The notes beneath the pieces were generated by a model. It was not told the DNA's origin. It saw only the letters and a program-made list of their open reading frames with translations, and searched no databases. From positions 310,001 through 374,000 of the forward strand of contig OW569349.1 of NCBI GenBank assembly GCA_937625935.1: a stretch of DNA of 64,000 nucleotides. The letters are read 5' to 3'. The position numbers and the translations under genes are program-made. This DNA comes from Tetramitus jugosus (Eukaryota > Heterolobosea > Eutetramitea > Acrasida > Vahlkampfiidae). Positions 38,970-49,671 of this stretch are shown piece after piece. Within the stretch, counting starts at the first letter, position 1, and each line of letters starts with the position of its first letter.

Positions 38970-39421
38970 CTTTTAGCTTTAGGTAATTCTTTGGTATTTC
39001 TGGAGTACTTTGTTAGGTTTGTTGATTATTGTTGCCAAAGAACAACAACTTTCTGCATGCCAACCTTTAACGAAACGTGTCGACATTGGCATCACGTGGG
39101 ATTTGGAAGATTGAGCTGCCCTCCTGGCAGTAATTCCCTCAGTCGGTATAAGGTCCAAAGAACCATAATAAGAACAACAACAGTTTTTCCACCACGGAGT
39201 TTCCGAGTTGTCACACTCAACAGCTGTGTTTATCCATAGATATTGCGTGCTGCAGCGATTGCATTGTAGGGTTCACCGCACAAGGTTCATTCTCACACAC
39301 TGAGCTTCTATAGTCAGGCAGCTCGAATCGTTCGAAAGCCAATTGTAATAACTCCTTTTACTAAATTTGATCCCATTTTGGTTGCGCCGCTTGGAAAACT
39401 CAAGAAAAACATCAAACAACA
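38970..39421. other. Divergent intergenic region
   Basis: About 450 bases between two divergent genes, so it holds both promoters. No coding or RNA structure was recognised. The end is A-rich (AAAAACATCAAACAACA) just before the tomosyn-like start. Confidence 0.4.
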
Positions 39422-42400
39422 ATGTTCCAAAAATTGAAGAATGCTCTGAAGGGAGGTACCAATTCCAACAGCACCAAATCAGGATCTACTCCAGAGGTTC
39501 CACTTGCTGCATTTGACAAGAAATGGGGAATTGCTCGTGTAGCTCTTCACTCTGTTCCTTCACAGATCCAGAGTGTAGCTTACGATTGTGTCCAGGTTCG
39601 TTATGGTCTCATTTCCTCTGCTTGCTGTTTCTTGCTGCAAAAACTCTAACCATTTTTTTGGTTTCATGTGATATGGTTGATCATGTTATATCTATATTTA
39701 CAGGGTGTTGTAGCTCTCGGTTCCAACAATGGAATGCTTTACTTGTATGGGAGATATGGTATTGATTATGTGTATTTTATGCCACCGAGTGTTTCGATCC
39801 AACAGTTGGAATTTGCTGTGAATCAAGGTTGGTTGATTGGTGTTTGTGTCAAGGTCACTCAAGCGCAACAACATTCAACAATCATTGAAGGATACTCTCT
39901 ATGTATGTGGAATATGAAAACATGTGCACTTCAGTTTCAAATCGAGATGCCCAAAGTGGGACGGTAAGTTTTTACACGTTTGAAATGAATTTGTTGTTGT
40001 TATGTATGATTGTTGTCTGTAACACTTTCTTTCGTTTTAGAATCACCTGCATTCATTGTCCGATTGGATCTTCGTACTGTTACATGGGATTACAAATGTT
40101 GGACGGATCTTGTGCTATTCGTGCAGTCAATGTTTCGAACGGAGAACTTTCAAAGACTGTTTGTTTAGTGAAACCAACGTTCGATCAAGCGAATACACTA
40201 CAGCCTGTGACACATGTTGACTGTGTGACTAGTATCGAGACTCATCCTCTATTTGATCAATATTTACTCGTGGGATATGAGAGTGGTGACGTTGCAGTGT
40301 TCAATCTTGCACAGCATTTTATTCAAAAGAGCGCTCTCGTGTTTCGAACTTCATCCACACTCGGTGCTGTCAGAGTAACATCAGTGAGTTGGCATCCAAA
40401 GGGAACATTCTTCATTGCAGCAACAACAAGCAATCACCTACTTATCTATAATTTCGATCAGATCAGAGAGAAACAACTAAATTCGAATTCGAGCATGATT
40501 TATGTACAACCTGACATTCAGATCACTAGTTTTGATGCGAAGGCTATCATTACATCTGTTTCTTGTTTACATCAGAATGCATATGTCTCGGTGCAACATC
40601 TAGATGATGAGACTCAGTCAATGGATGGTATTTATAATTTAGTGTTTCCACCGACATGGCTTGAGGCTTCCAGTATTAAGGTGTTGCACGGTACAATGAA
40701 TCAATTTATCTTAATGCCTTCCCTGATGCCACACAAATGCGATTTTCCAAATTCCATTTCATTCGGTGGTGTAATTACGGCCAGTGGCTCCTTCCAAATA
40801 GTGAATCTACAGCGAGAGAGCGAACATAATAGTGGATTTACTATTGGTAATTTTTTAAATGAGGATGCAACTGATAGTACTGCTTCCAATCAGCCGACAT
40901 CGATGACGATTATAAAAAATGTTGAGTTTGTGGACAAAATATTTAAGCAGAGAAGAGGAGCCAATACATCATTTCCGCTATTCGGAGGGGATATTGATTT
41001 TAAGAATTCTTGGTCAACTTCTCATTTGATTGCTGTAAAGTATAATGATGGATCAGCGAATGTTTGGGCTGTGAAAAGTGATATGGGCGCCTTAGCAAAG
41101 GTATTTGGAGTGAAGTGCACTGGAAAGCGCGTCTTATTTATTGATTCATGGTCAAACGAAGCTTTTATATTTGCATTCAGTGATGGTTCAGTACAATTCT
41201 TGAGTACAAGAACTTTAAAGTGGTTTCCTGTCGAGTTTGAGAAAGTTCCCCAGTATTTAGATGAGAATTTGACGGTACCTGTTGAGCCTATAGCTCCGCC
41301 ATTATATGACAACTCAGGAAATAGTGAATCGAGCCTCGAAAATGTTAATAGTGGTAATGTAACCTTTGTTACTCCCGTACAGTTTTTGAATAGAATGATC
41401 ATTGCATACGATTGTGGGAGACTTGATATCGTTGATCTCACGGGTGATATCCACCGTGTATTATTTAGTTACTCCCCCTGTATTGATAACGAGGAGATAA
41501 TGTGTGCTGAGGTAGTATTTGCGCCTTCAAAAGATAGCACGGATACGAGTTGGTACGCTTATGTTGGTTTATCTTCTGGACGTATCGTATGTGTGGATAT
41601 TGAAAAGCATAATCAATCATCTACTTCGTTCTCAAAGTTTGTCAACAACGGTACCCCTCCAGCACCCATAAGGTCTGGATATGAGTGTGTCTCCATAGAT
41701 TCTTTAGATGAAGCCCTGGATATTTTTCCATGTATTGAACCGTGTACAACTGATTTGCCCTATTATATACAGGAGCAACTGCAAAGCGGTGGAGCCAAAC
41801 AATCAATATTTGGAATCAATAATTATGCAAAGGTCAACAAACAATCATTTGTGCCTTCAGATGTCAAATTATTCAATATTGATCAGAAAGGATTTGTTTG
41901 TCCATTGACAATACAAATTTCCTTGAATCCACACAGTGGTTTAAGACTAATGAATGGTGAAGTTGACATACGATTAGTTGGTGAGGATGGCAGTATTTTG
42001 TTTTGGGCAGAAGTTCATCCACTGAAGGTTCTCGTTGGTCATTTGCCTCAAAATGCTACTTCGACTGCTGATCTAATTGAGGTTGAATTCGACTATGACT
42101 TGCAAAATATAATCCTTGATGGTGCCAAAACTGTTTCGATTATTCACGACGTAGCTCAAAAGAAGTACCGAATATACAATGACACTAATTTGGCTGGAGT
42201 GCAATCATATGAAGAAGATCCTCCAAAGAACAGTTCCTTGAAAGATGTAAAGGTGTCTGTCAAGGGAACTGCTCCTTCTAATATGGATTATGACTCTCAT
42301 GATGAATATGTACAGGATTATGTGAGATCGATTGCTCTGAATTTCAAGTCAGTTGTTGCTGTACAGGACATTAATAGTTCTTCGGCAGACGTGATGTGCG

Positions 42401-43461
42401 TGTGGCAAGAGGATATTATCACAGAGGCAACATATTTGGTGTGTTTGAGAGAACAACATCTTCAACTGATTCGAATTAAGAGTAACAAAGAGCTAAAGAG
42501 ATTACACTCGATTGAATTACCTTCAAAGGTTGTAAGTGGTGGTATTATATCTGTGAATTACAAGTTGTACTATAGTGTATTATGTCAGGATGGACATGTA
42601 CGTATTTTTACTCTTCCTCAACTGCAATTATGTATGTCAAAGTCGATTGATCAATCACACCTGTGCAGAGATTCTTCTCCAACAGTCATGTGCATAGCAG
42701 AGCAGGACCAACTTTTGTTCGCTTCTGAGGGAGTTTTGCTTCAGGCAAGTATTGTGCCCGAAACTCCATCTAGCACCAGTGTAGTCATAGAACCAACGTT
42801 CTATGCGCAGCATCAAATGCCCGTGAAGTCATCCAAGGTTCAAGCAACGCCTCAAGTGGTTAATCAGGTTCTAGGTGGCTTACAACAGTTGGGCGGGTTC
42901 CTGTTTGGAACTAATCAGCCAGCACAGACCACCCAAGTCATAGATAGATCATTTGATATAAGACTACAAGATTTCTTTGAGCGCTTACCCGAAAGATATG
43001 CTTCCACTCATCAGCACACTCTTATCCAGAAGGATTACGATATATCTGAGTATGAGAAGCAATATGCAAGTGGCAACAAGCGCCGTCTGTTTGGTCACGA
43101 AGAGCCTTTAAGGATCAAGCAAATTCAACCCCAATTTCCATCACAATCACCACCACAGTCTTCGAACCAGGCAAATGTCGAACCGAAATCACAAGACGAG
43201 AAATTAACCAAACTTCTTGCTGGTCCTCGCAGCGGTGGTCGGAATGAGGAGCGATCTTCTGAATCTAAGTCGGCTTCTTTGCAGCAGCGTACCAACGAAG
43301 CGCGCAATGCAATGCAAGAGAGTTTGCAAAAGTTAGATGAACGTGGAGAAAGATTACGAAATGTAGAACAAAGAAGCAGTGATCTAGCTCTAGCTGCTCA
43401 GAATTTTGCTGCTAATGCTGCAAAATTGAAGAAACAGAACAACACATTTGGATTCTTTTAG
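39422..43461 (+). CDS. Tomosyn/Lgl/Sro7-family WD40 protein with C-terminal R-SNARE motif
   Basis: Three exons (39422..39595, 39704..39963, 40041..43461) with introns of 108 and 77 bases; about 1284 residues. The N-terminus reads KWGIARVALHSVPSQIQSVA, then GVVALGSNNGMLYLYGRYGI, the typical Lgl/tomosyn opening. Two beta-propellers follow. The last ~55 residues form an R-SNARE-like helix (NEARNAMQESLQKLDERGER, then RNVEQRSSDLALAAQNFAAN), with Arg at the likely zero layer and no membrane anchor. These proteins bind Q-SNAREs and Rab GTPases to control exocytosis. The SNARE tail points to tomosyn rather than Lgl. A Gln/Pro/Ser-rich linker precedes it. Confidence 0.9.
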
Positions 43462-43492
43462 TAAATATTTATCAATTTCAGGGGTTACAAAC

Positions 43493-45055
43493 TTAGTTCG
43501 AGGATCTTTTTAGTTTGTTTAATAATCCTCCAATCACGGAGTGACGCCTTGCGACAGTAGCATTTTCCACGTTGTAGATGAACGATTTGGTCATCAAGAT
43601 ATCCTGAGATTTGCTGTTGGGGTCTGTACTTCCATGGAGAGTTAGTTCAACCCGAGTCAATGAAACTTTGGAATACTTGACATTCTTTGGAGGAATAAGA
43701 ATGGTGTGAGCCCTCTGTTTAGAGAGGGTGTTCAATTTTCCTATTTGTGTCGTGAAGACACATGTTCTAAAAGCTGTCTCGACTCGTTCCACAAGTACAC
43801 AATTGTAAATTGGTTGACTAACGAAAAATTTCACAACAATACTGTAAGAGGCATCCTTTGATGGCATCATAATTGTAGGTTCTAACTGTTCCGTTATGTC
43901 CACTTGTCTTTCGGTATGAACTTGTTCAACGACTGCATCAGAAGGGGAAAATGGTGAATCACTGTGGGCAGAACTATGTCTTCTCTTCAATTGCGATCTT
44001 TGCATCAGAGTAGATTGTTCTTGTTCAGATACTGTCACTTCCTTCACATTCAGAAACACAGACTCTATTGTTATTAAACTATCTGCCTTATCTATTTGCT
44101 TGTTGAGAATAAATTGCATGGATCCCTTACTCAACGTCGAAAAATCGATCAAGCAGTCAGTACCAACTTCGAGACACTTGCGCGAAGAGGTCATTTGCTC
44201 AGTGTACTCCATCTGACCAAAAGAGACATCCACATCCTTCCACTTGAATTCACAATCAATCACCTGTACCAGAGGATGTGTATCAATGTCGGATCCAATG
44301 ATGGGTGCTTGCTTCAATGCATGAATGAACTCTGTTTTCTTATCTGTATGAACTACAATCGAGTTTTGATGAGATTCATCGTCGTTTGTCAAATGAAGCA
44401 CCAAGAAATTGTCTCTAAATCGACTCACTGCAACAGTCTTGATACTTGTTAATGGGACTGATTCATAGCTCTTGAATCGAGCAATATTCATATCAATGTG
44501 GGAATTTGATACTGATCCATAGCTTGTAGTCTTTCTTTTCAGTCCTTGATTGCTACCATCCCCTCGCGTTTCTGCAATACCAAAATTCTTAGAATCACCA
44601 GTAATGAGATAGAGATTCAAATCTGACAACAAAAGCAAAACCCTTTCTTTCGATAGTGTCTCCTTGTCCGAACTCATGGTAATTTGGGTGACTTGGGCAT
44701 TAAAAAACAAATCCTGGTCCCCATTCACCTTAAATAGACTTTGCACAGGTTCACTATCTAACTGATACATGTAATTGTGGACTAATATAGCAGAAGGTGA
44801 GAGAGCGTTGGGAGATGTGCAATCAGGAGCCAACTTGGAATTTCGCAGTCTTTCGGCCCTTACAAGAGACAACCTTCTCCTTTCTTTTTCTCCAGAGTAA
44901 GGATCTAGCATCAACTGGAAATTGGGATCTACAGTTTTTGTGTCGCACTGTGTTTGAAAGTCATTGCGAGCGTACTCTCCCTCATACATGACTGGCGACG
45001 CCACATTGTTCATAGAGATTTGTTCACTGCCGATATGATATGTACTTGTGTTCAT
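43493..45055 (-). CDS. PH-like / myosin-tail-like lipid-binding protein (tentative)
   Basis: A single-exon protein of 520 residues. The region ~120-260 has the pattern of a PH-like or myosin-I TH1 fold: KERVLLLLSDLNLYLITGD, a loop, then SVPLTSIKTVAVSRFRDNFL and SIVVHTDKKTEFIHALKQA. A second beta-rich region lies at ~270-500. The N-terminus contains a basic helix ERRRLSLVRAERLRNSKL. No motor domain is present. The fold assignment is a tentative reading of strand pattern, not a motif match. The gene is convergent with the tomosyn-like gene (32 bases between stops), and its start faces the 3' end of the next minus-strand gene. Confidence 0.55.
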   Translation of the reverse strand: MNTSTYHIGSEQISMNNVASPVMYEGEYARNDFQTQCDTKTVDPNFQLMLDPYSGEKERRRLSLVRAERLRNSKLAPDCTSPNALSPSAILVHNYMYQLDSEPVQSLFKVNGDQDLFFNAQVTQITMSSDKETLSKERVLLLLSDLNLYLITGDSKNFGIAETRGDGSNQGLKRKTTSYGSVSNSHIDMNIARFKSYESVPLTSIKTVAVSRFRDNFLVLHLTNDDESHQNSIVVHTDKKTEFIHALKQAPIIGSDIDTHPLVQVIDCEFKWKDVDVSFGQMEYTEQMTSSRKCLEVGTDCLIDFSTLSKGSMQFILNKQIDKADSLITIESVFLNVKEVTVSEQEQSTLMQRSQLKRRHSSAHSDSPFSPSDAVVEQVHTERQVDITEQLEPTIMMPSKDASYSIVVKFFVSQPIYNCVLVERVETAFRTCVFTTQIGKLNTLSKQRAHTILIPPKNVKYSKVSLTRVELTLHGSTDPNSKSQDILMTKSFIYNVENATVARRHSVIGGLLNKLKRSSN

Positions 45056-45215
45056 TTTCGTGGGTTGTTGTTCAGGTTATCCACACAATCTAGCTTGGGT
45101 GGGCCACTTTATTGACCTAATCTTTTCTAAAGTTAGGCCAACCTGAGAAAAAGTAAATTTAGCCACTGTGTCTCAATGTTGACATAATTGGCCAGTCATC
45201 AAGGGAACTACGCAA

Positions 45216-47972
45216 CTAATCCTGCCCTCTGGTTTTTGCCTTCCATTTAGCGACAAAATGACTGTCGATGGGTGGTAGTTTTTTGGCCCCACCACTATTG
45301 GACACTGAAAACGATCCCTTTTGCCGAACCGAATTGTTGGATGGTTGCTTTCTTGGCACGAGGGGTGGGATATGGTCAAGAGGCATTAAAGTTTCGAGGC
45401 CAAGTGCGAAAGATCCTGAATTCTCAGCTCTTAGTTCTGCTGTAATGCTCTTCCTGCGATGATTCTTCTTGAGCTGTGAGAGAAACAAGGATTTCTTGGT
45501 GCTCTTTTTGTCCTTTTGATCAGGGAAAGCATTTCCAGTCATCCATTCGTGAGAACTTGAACCGTAAACCGTAGAGACCACAATAGCTCGTTTTTTAAAT
45601 GATTCCAATCTTTGATTCCTTATTCTAGCACCTTTCCTTTGTTGTGTATCGAGTTGGGACGAACTTGCGGAATATCTTGGGCTTTCATGAATAACACTTT
45701 CAGTAGTTGGATGAGTATTTGATGAGTGATAACCCTCTGACAGAGGACGATGCCCCTCAATGTGCTTCATCATCTCAGTACTCGAGTTCTCAGAGATTCT
45801 TGGCTGCAAAGACTTGTACAGCAATATTTGAGGTTCGCTATTCACCCTCTTTACTCGCTGAAAGGAACCATAAACTGTTACATGACCTACCTCGGCGTCC
45901 CCATTGGGTTGAGAAGTGTTATCGTCACTGATTGATACGAAGTTGTTCATTGAACTCGATTGTAAGTATTGAACAGTATCAAATGCAGGAAGGTCATTCT
46001 TTTTCTCGTCAGTTTGGTAAAAATCAATCGCTTCGATAGGGTAGCTCTTTACAGAACTCGTTTCACTATCAGTGTCATCGAAGTATTCATAAGCGGGTGG
46101 TACCGTATTTTCCGAAGGAAGAGTCCCCGGATAGGAAGTGTTGATTAGATCATGGTCTTGTACACTATGAGTTGAATCAGCTCTCCTGATACGAGAAACG
46201 GCTGCTTGATTCTTTCTTTGCGGCAACCACTTGGACTTGTCTCCAGTTACTTCATTCTTGCCCTCGTCTTCCTCATACATAAAATCAACGTCATAATTCC
46301 CTTCATTTCCTCGAGCACTTAATTGTTCTTCCCTATCATCAACCTGATCAGTAATCTGACTCGTAGAATCAGAAGATGATTCAATAGATGAGACATTTCC
46401 AATTTTATCCACAGTAACCGAACCATTTTGAAATACTTGGGCTGTAACATCGCTCTCAAAAACAACCTTTTTCTTCCATGACCAAAAGATACTTCTCTTA
46501 GTCACAAGGGAAATTTGATGTTGGGCTCTGACTACCTTCTTCTGGAATAATAATCGTTTCTTCAGCTCTTCCAAGAATATCATCTTGATCAGATTGTTTT
46601 CCCTCTTCATCTTCCTCTTTTCAAAATAATCTCTTTTAAGAGCGATGAATCCTTTGTTGAGAAGTGAAACATTCTTTCTTTCAGAAAATAATTGGTGTCT
46701 CGTTTTAAGAAACTTGTTTTGCAGAGCATACTGACGAAGTTCCGTGAATATCTTACCCATCCAATATCCTTTCTCGACGGCCTGAATTTTCTTCATGCAT
46801 CTCACCCGATTTTCAAACTTTTGAACAAATAAGTCATATCCCTCGAGAGAAGAAAATTTCGGTGGAGGTTCATTATTTCGATATGCTGTCACATATCTCG
46901 TGTATCGATACCAGAATTGCAAACAAAATAATTGAAGTCTCTTGATATACACTGATCGTATCATAATGGCATGTCGTTGCCTGCATACGAACATATAATA
47001 TACGAATTTGACCCAGTTTGTGAATGCAGATCTCTGAATACGGAACTTGCTGTATCTTCGGGCTTTAGCATTCCGCAGCCAAGCTTTAAACAGTTCTCGA
47101 AGTTTAAAACGATTGATGCACGTTTTGACCCGGGGCATAACAATTGAACATATTTGATATCTTCTCCAATGTTTCTGAATTACTATAGCTGCCTTATCTC
47201 TTTCGCTCATCTCTGCTTGCTCTCTTCGATCCCAGATCAACTTTTGCATTAGTCTCATGCCCTCCCTCCGCTGCTTCGCTGTCATATGTGTTGATTGGTA
47301 TTGAGATAGCAGAACATTAGTCATTATTTGAAGAGTCTTATCATCTAGAACCTCGAAATCGATATTCTCTTCCGTGTCCTTGAAAGACTTGAGTTCTATA
47401 GGAGAAGTATGATATCCTTGTTGAGATTCGAATTCTTCCTGTCTCTGATTTAACTTCTGAAGATGAAATCGCTTCCCTAATGATTTCAAGCTCTTTGATA
47501 AAATGGAAGTTCTTAACCGATTCTGATAGAGTTCTTCATTAGGTGTTTGCTTAATGTTGGAGGAACTCGGTAGAACGATTGATTTAGCCTTCTTATTCTT
47601 TCTCTCTTGTTGATACTTTCTATACTGATCCATGAATAAGTTGTACTGGAGTGCCCAAGCATCACTCGAAGAACCTTGAATGTAAGAATCCAGGTTATTG
47701 AAATCAATGGCCTTAGAGTTCACATTCACATGTCTCTGTCTCAACGGAGATGGATTTACCAGATGACTCCTATCTAAGAAATCGCTGGCAACGCAACTCG
47801 TTGTAATCGAATGCAACAGAATCAAGTGTTGATTCATCATTGCATGTTGCATAGCAGCCAAATCGATTTGCTTTGGTTGTGCCGTGTTCGACGGAGTTTG
47901 ATTTTCATGAAAATCTCTGACTATATTGAAACTTTGTTGATCCACTGCTGTGTTGTCATCTACATGATCCAT
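45216..47972 (-). CDS. IQ-motif / SFI1-like repeat protein
   Basis: A single-exon protein of 918 residues. After a polar N-terminus, an IQ motif (KAAIVIQKHWRRY, ~261-273) is followed to about residue 500 by basic helical repeats with regularly spaced Trp (LFKAWLRNAKARRY, AFTNWVKFVYYM, FCLQFWYRYTRY, SIFWSWKKKV). This pattern resembles SFI1/centrin-binding repeats of centrosome and cilium proteins. The C-terminal ~400 residues are disordered, with no domain. Calmodulin or centrin binding is a reasonable inference. The gene starts 266 bases from divergent NUP35. Confidence 0.7.
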   Translation of the reverse strand: MDHVDDNTAVDQQSFNIVRDFHENQTPSNTAQPKQIDLAAMQHAMMNQHLILLHSITTSCVASDFLDRSHLVNPSPLRQRHVNVNSKAIDFNNLDSYIQGSSSDAWALQYNLFMDQYRKYQQERKNKKAKSIVLPSSSNIKQTPNEELYQNRLRTSILSKSLKSLGKRFHLQKLNQRQEEFESQQGYHTSPIELKSFKDTEENIDFEVLDDKTLQIMTNVLLSQYQSTHMTAKQRREGMRLMQKLIWDRREQAEMSERDKAAIVIQKHWRRYQICSIVMPRVKTCINRFKLRELFKAWLRNAKARRYSKFRIQRSAFTNWVKFVYYMFVCRQRHAIMIRSVYIKRLQLFCLQFWYRYTRYVTAYRNNEPPPKFSSLEGYDLFVQKFENRVRCMKKIQAVEKGYWMGKIFTELRQYALQNKFLKTRHQLFSERKNVSLLNKGFIALKRDYFEKRKMKRENNLIKMIFLEELKKRLLFQKKVVRAQHQISLVTKRSIFWSWKKKVVFESDVTAQVFQNGSVTVDKIGNVSSIESSSDSTSQITDQVDDREEQLSARGNEGNYDVDFMYEEDEGKNEVTGDKSKWLPQRKNQAAVSRIRRADSTHSVQDHDLINTSYPGTLPSENTVPPAYEYFDDTDSETSSVKSYPIEAIDFYQTDEKKNDLPAFDTVQYLQSSSMNNFVSISDDNTSQPNGDAEVGHVTVYGSFQRVKRVNSEPQILLYKSLQPRISENSSTEMMKHIEGHRPLSEGYHSSNTHPTTESVIHESPRYSASSSQLDTQQRKGARIRNQRLESFKKRAIVVSTVYGSSSHEWMTGNAFPDQKDKKSTKKSLFLSQLKKNHRRKSITAELRAENSGSFALGLETLMPLDHIPPLVPRKQPSNNSVRQKGSFSVSNSGGAKKLPPIDSHFVAKWKAKTRGQD

Positions 47973-48238
47973 TTGTCATATGTGTGACTCCTTCCTCCCT
48001 CTGACAACAACCGGCGCAGATCATCCACTTTCGTACTGTGATTTTTGGCGCTCAAAAACCAAAAACGCCCGACTTTTTTTGCGAGCTTCAACAAACACCG
48101 ACTTCTTCTTGAAGAAGCCATTCTATTTCTCCCTGATCGCTCTGTTTCCCCACACACAAAAACAAAACGACAACAAACCATCCCTAAGAGCTTCACGAAG
48201 TACACGACAACAAGTCATCGAAAACACAAAGCAAAAAA
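47973..48238. promoter_or_regulatory. Bidirectional promoter between IQ protein and NUP35
   Basis: A 266-base divergent region. The NUP35 side is A-rich (ACACAAAGCAAAAAA) just before the start, and a GGCGCTCAAAAACC word lies near 48048. No other signal was recognised. Confidence 0.4.
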
Positions 48239-49582
48239 ATGAACTATCCTAGCAACAGCAATTTAACACTGGACGCAACTAGACATCTCTCCTCCTACAC
48301 TCCCACACACTTTCAACAACAACAACAATACAATAGCAACAACACGATGCTGCAACGCCCTCAAACACCACTCTACTCTGCTGCCGCAGCATCTACAATG
48401 GACATTCGCTCGACTCTCTCTCCCTCCACAGGCTACTATCTATCACCATCAGCAGCAGCATTAGCCAACAATCAACAACAACAACAACAATTACCTACCA
48501 CATCATGGGGTGTCTCATCATTATCACCTTCACCCTTTTCACGAAATTCAATGACAAATCGCATCCCAGGATTAACAACAACAGCAATGGCAGCCTCTGC
48601 GACTTCGCTCTCTCCTACCACTCATCATCAATTGATGAAACCCTTGGCTACTACTACTACTGCCACGAGTCCAATGATGGGTTTCATGGTAGGACCAATC
48701 TCTCCATCAGCAACAGCTACCATTGCACCAACAGCAGTTGCACCAGACTCTGCTTTCAAGCTCTCGAAATTCTTGCAACGCAGTGCATCCAAGCAATCAC
48801 CTTCGATGACAACAATGATGCCACAACAACAACAACAACAATTGCAGTCACAAGCTCAACAACAACAACAACAGTATTCCTTTAGCTTCTCTTCACCTGC
48901 ACCAACAATGACTACGGCTGCTGCTACTACTGCGACTACGACTGCTGCAGAGACAAAAGACACACCTCCACCAACAGAGAGTATCACTGATTTGTTGACA
49001 CTGAACGCACCAATTACATTGGACAGTGGCAGTAGCTCAAAACCATCATCTGCTGCTGCTGCTGTATCAAAGCAGTATTGGGTCAGAATATTCGGATTTC
49101 CATCCTCCAAAATATCGATTGTGCTATCTGATTTCTCCGCACTCTGTGGTGGAAGAATATTGAATCATGTGTCCAGTGAAGGCAACTGGGTAGATGTCGC
49201 ATTCGATAGTGAGAGTGCTCGTATGAAAGCACTGGAGAGAAACGGACAAATGTTGGACAGTTTGAAGCACTTTGTGATTGGTGTGTTGAAATTGAGTGAT
49301 GATGTTCACGGCAGTAGTGCCCATGTGGACAATAGCAGCAGCAGTGATGAGCGAGCAGTGCCAAAGAGACTGTACATGATTAAGCGACCAAATGATATTG
49401 TGATGAGTGATGAACGAGGTGAGCAAACCCTAAAGAGAAAGAGAAGCATGTACGATGACGAACCGACAACAGAGATAACTGCATCATCGTCCTCACTATT
49501 AACAACAATGGCAGACGAAAGACCATTGAAACGACAAAGATCATTCTTTTATCAAATGTTGGAAAACATTTTCAAGTTTTGA
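48239..49582 (+). CDS. NUP35: Nucleoporin NUP35/Nup53 homologue
   Basis: A single-exon protein of 447 residues. The N-terminal ~270 residues are Gln/Ser/Thr/Ala low complexity, encoded by CAA, ACA and GCA runs. Residues ~279-350 form the MPPN (Nup35-type RRM) domain: YWVRIFGFPSSKISIVLSDF, GNWVDVAFDSESARMKALER and GQMLDSLKHFVIGV. The final 20 residues (PLKRQRSFFYQMLENIFKF) form an amphipathic helix like the membrane-binding tail of Nup53. It is a structural part of the nuclear pore inner ring. The stop codon lies five bases from the TTAA at the left end of the Fanzor element, so its 3'UTR is now provided by, or disrupted by, that insertion. Confidence 0.88.
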   Translation: MNYPSNSNLTLDATRHLSSYTPTHFQQQQQYNSNNTMLQRPQTPLYSAAAASTMDIRSTLSPSTGYYLSPSAAALANNQQQQQQLPTTSWGVSSLSPSPFSRNSMTNRIPGLTTTAMAASATSLSPTTHHQLMKPLATTTTATSPMMGFMVGPISPSATATIAPTAVAPDSAFKLSKFLQRSASKQSPSMTTMMPQQQQQQLQSQAQQQQQQYSFSFSSPAPTMTTAAATTATTTAAETKDTPPPTESITDLLTLNAPITLDSGSSSKPSSAAAAVSKQYWVRIFGFPSSKISIVLSDFSALCGGRILNHVSSEGNWVDVAFDSESARMKALERNGQMLDSLKHFVIGVLKLSDDVHGSSAHVDNSSSSDERAVPKRLYMIKRPNDIVMSDERGEQTLKRKRSMYDDEPTTEITASSSSLLTTMADERPLKRQRSFFYQMLENIFKF

Positions 49583-49587
49583 GTAAA

Positions 49588-49591
49588 TTAA
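49588..49591. repeat. TTAA target-site duplication, left
   Basis: TTAA directly before the left terminal inverted repeat; the matching TTAA is at 52804-52807. The pair is the expected footprint of a TTAA-specific (piggyBac- or Sola3-like) transposase. Confidence 0.75.
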
Positions 49592-49606
49592 GGTGGCGGT
49601 CCACTG
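49592..49606 (+). repeat. Left terminal inverted repeat
   Basis: GGTGGCGGTCCACTG, one mismatch to the reverse complement of the right end. The core GTGG/CCAC is itself self-complementary. Confidence 0.85.
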
Positions 49607-49671
49607 TCGATCAAACCATAATAAAAAAATTATGATTTCCCGACACCTTAACGCTCCTACATAATCGGGAT
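49592..49671 (-). ncRNA. Candidate omega-RNA (guide RNA scaffold) 3' of Fanzor
   Basis: The 80 bases between the Fanzor stop and the transposon end, read on the minus strand, can fold into two hairpins. One pairs 49665-49670 with 49638-49643 (TCCCGA/TCGGGA, six pairs). The other pairs 49630-49638 with 49613-49621 (nine pairs around a T-rich loop). The second contains a G-U pair on the minus strand that would be a C-A mismatch on the plus strand, favouring a minus-strand RNA. Bacterial TnpB omega-RNAs overlap the 3' end of tnpB and the transposon end, with the guide just outside. By analogy the guide would be the antisense of the NUP35 3' end. This is inference. Confidence 0.4.

Noticed and set aside
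48310-48870. CAA/GCA/ACA repeats considered as a CRISPR-like or microsatellite array
   Set aside because: They are in-frame codon repeats encoding Gln, Ala and Thr tracts of NUP35; there are no spacers.
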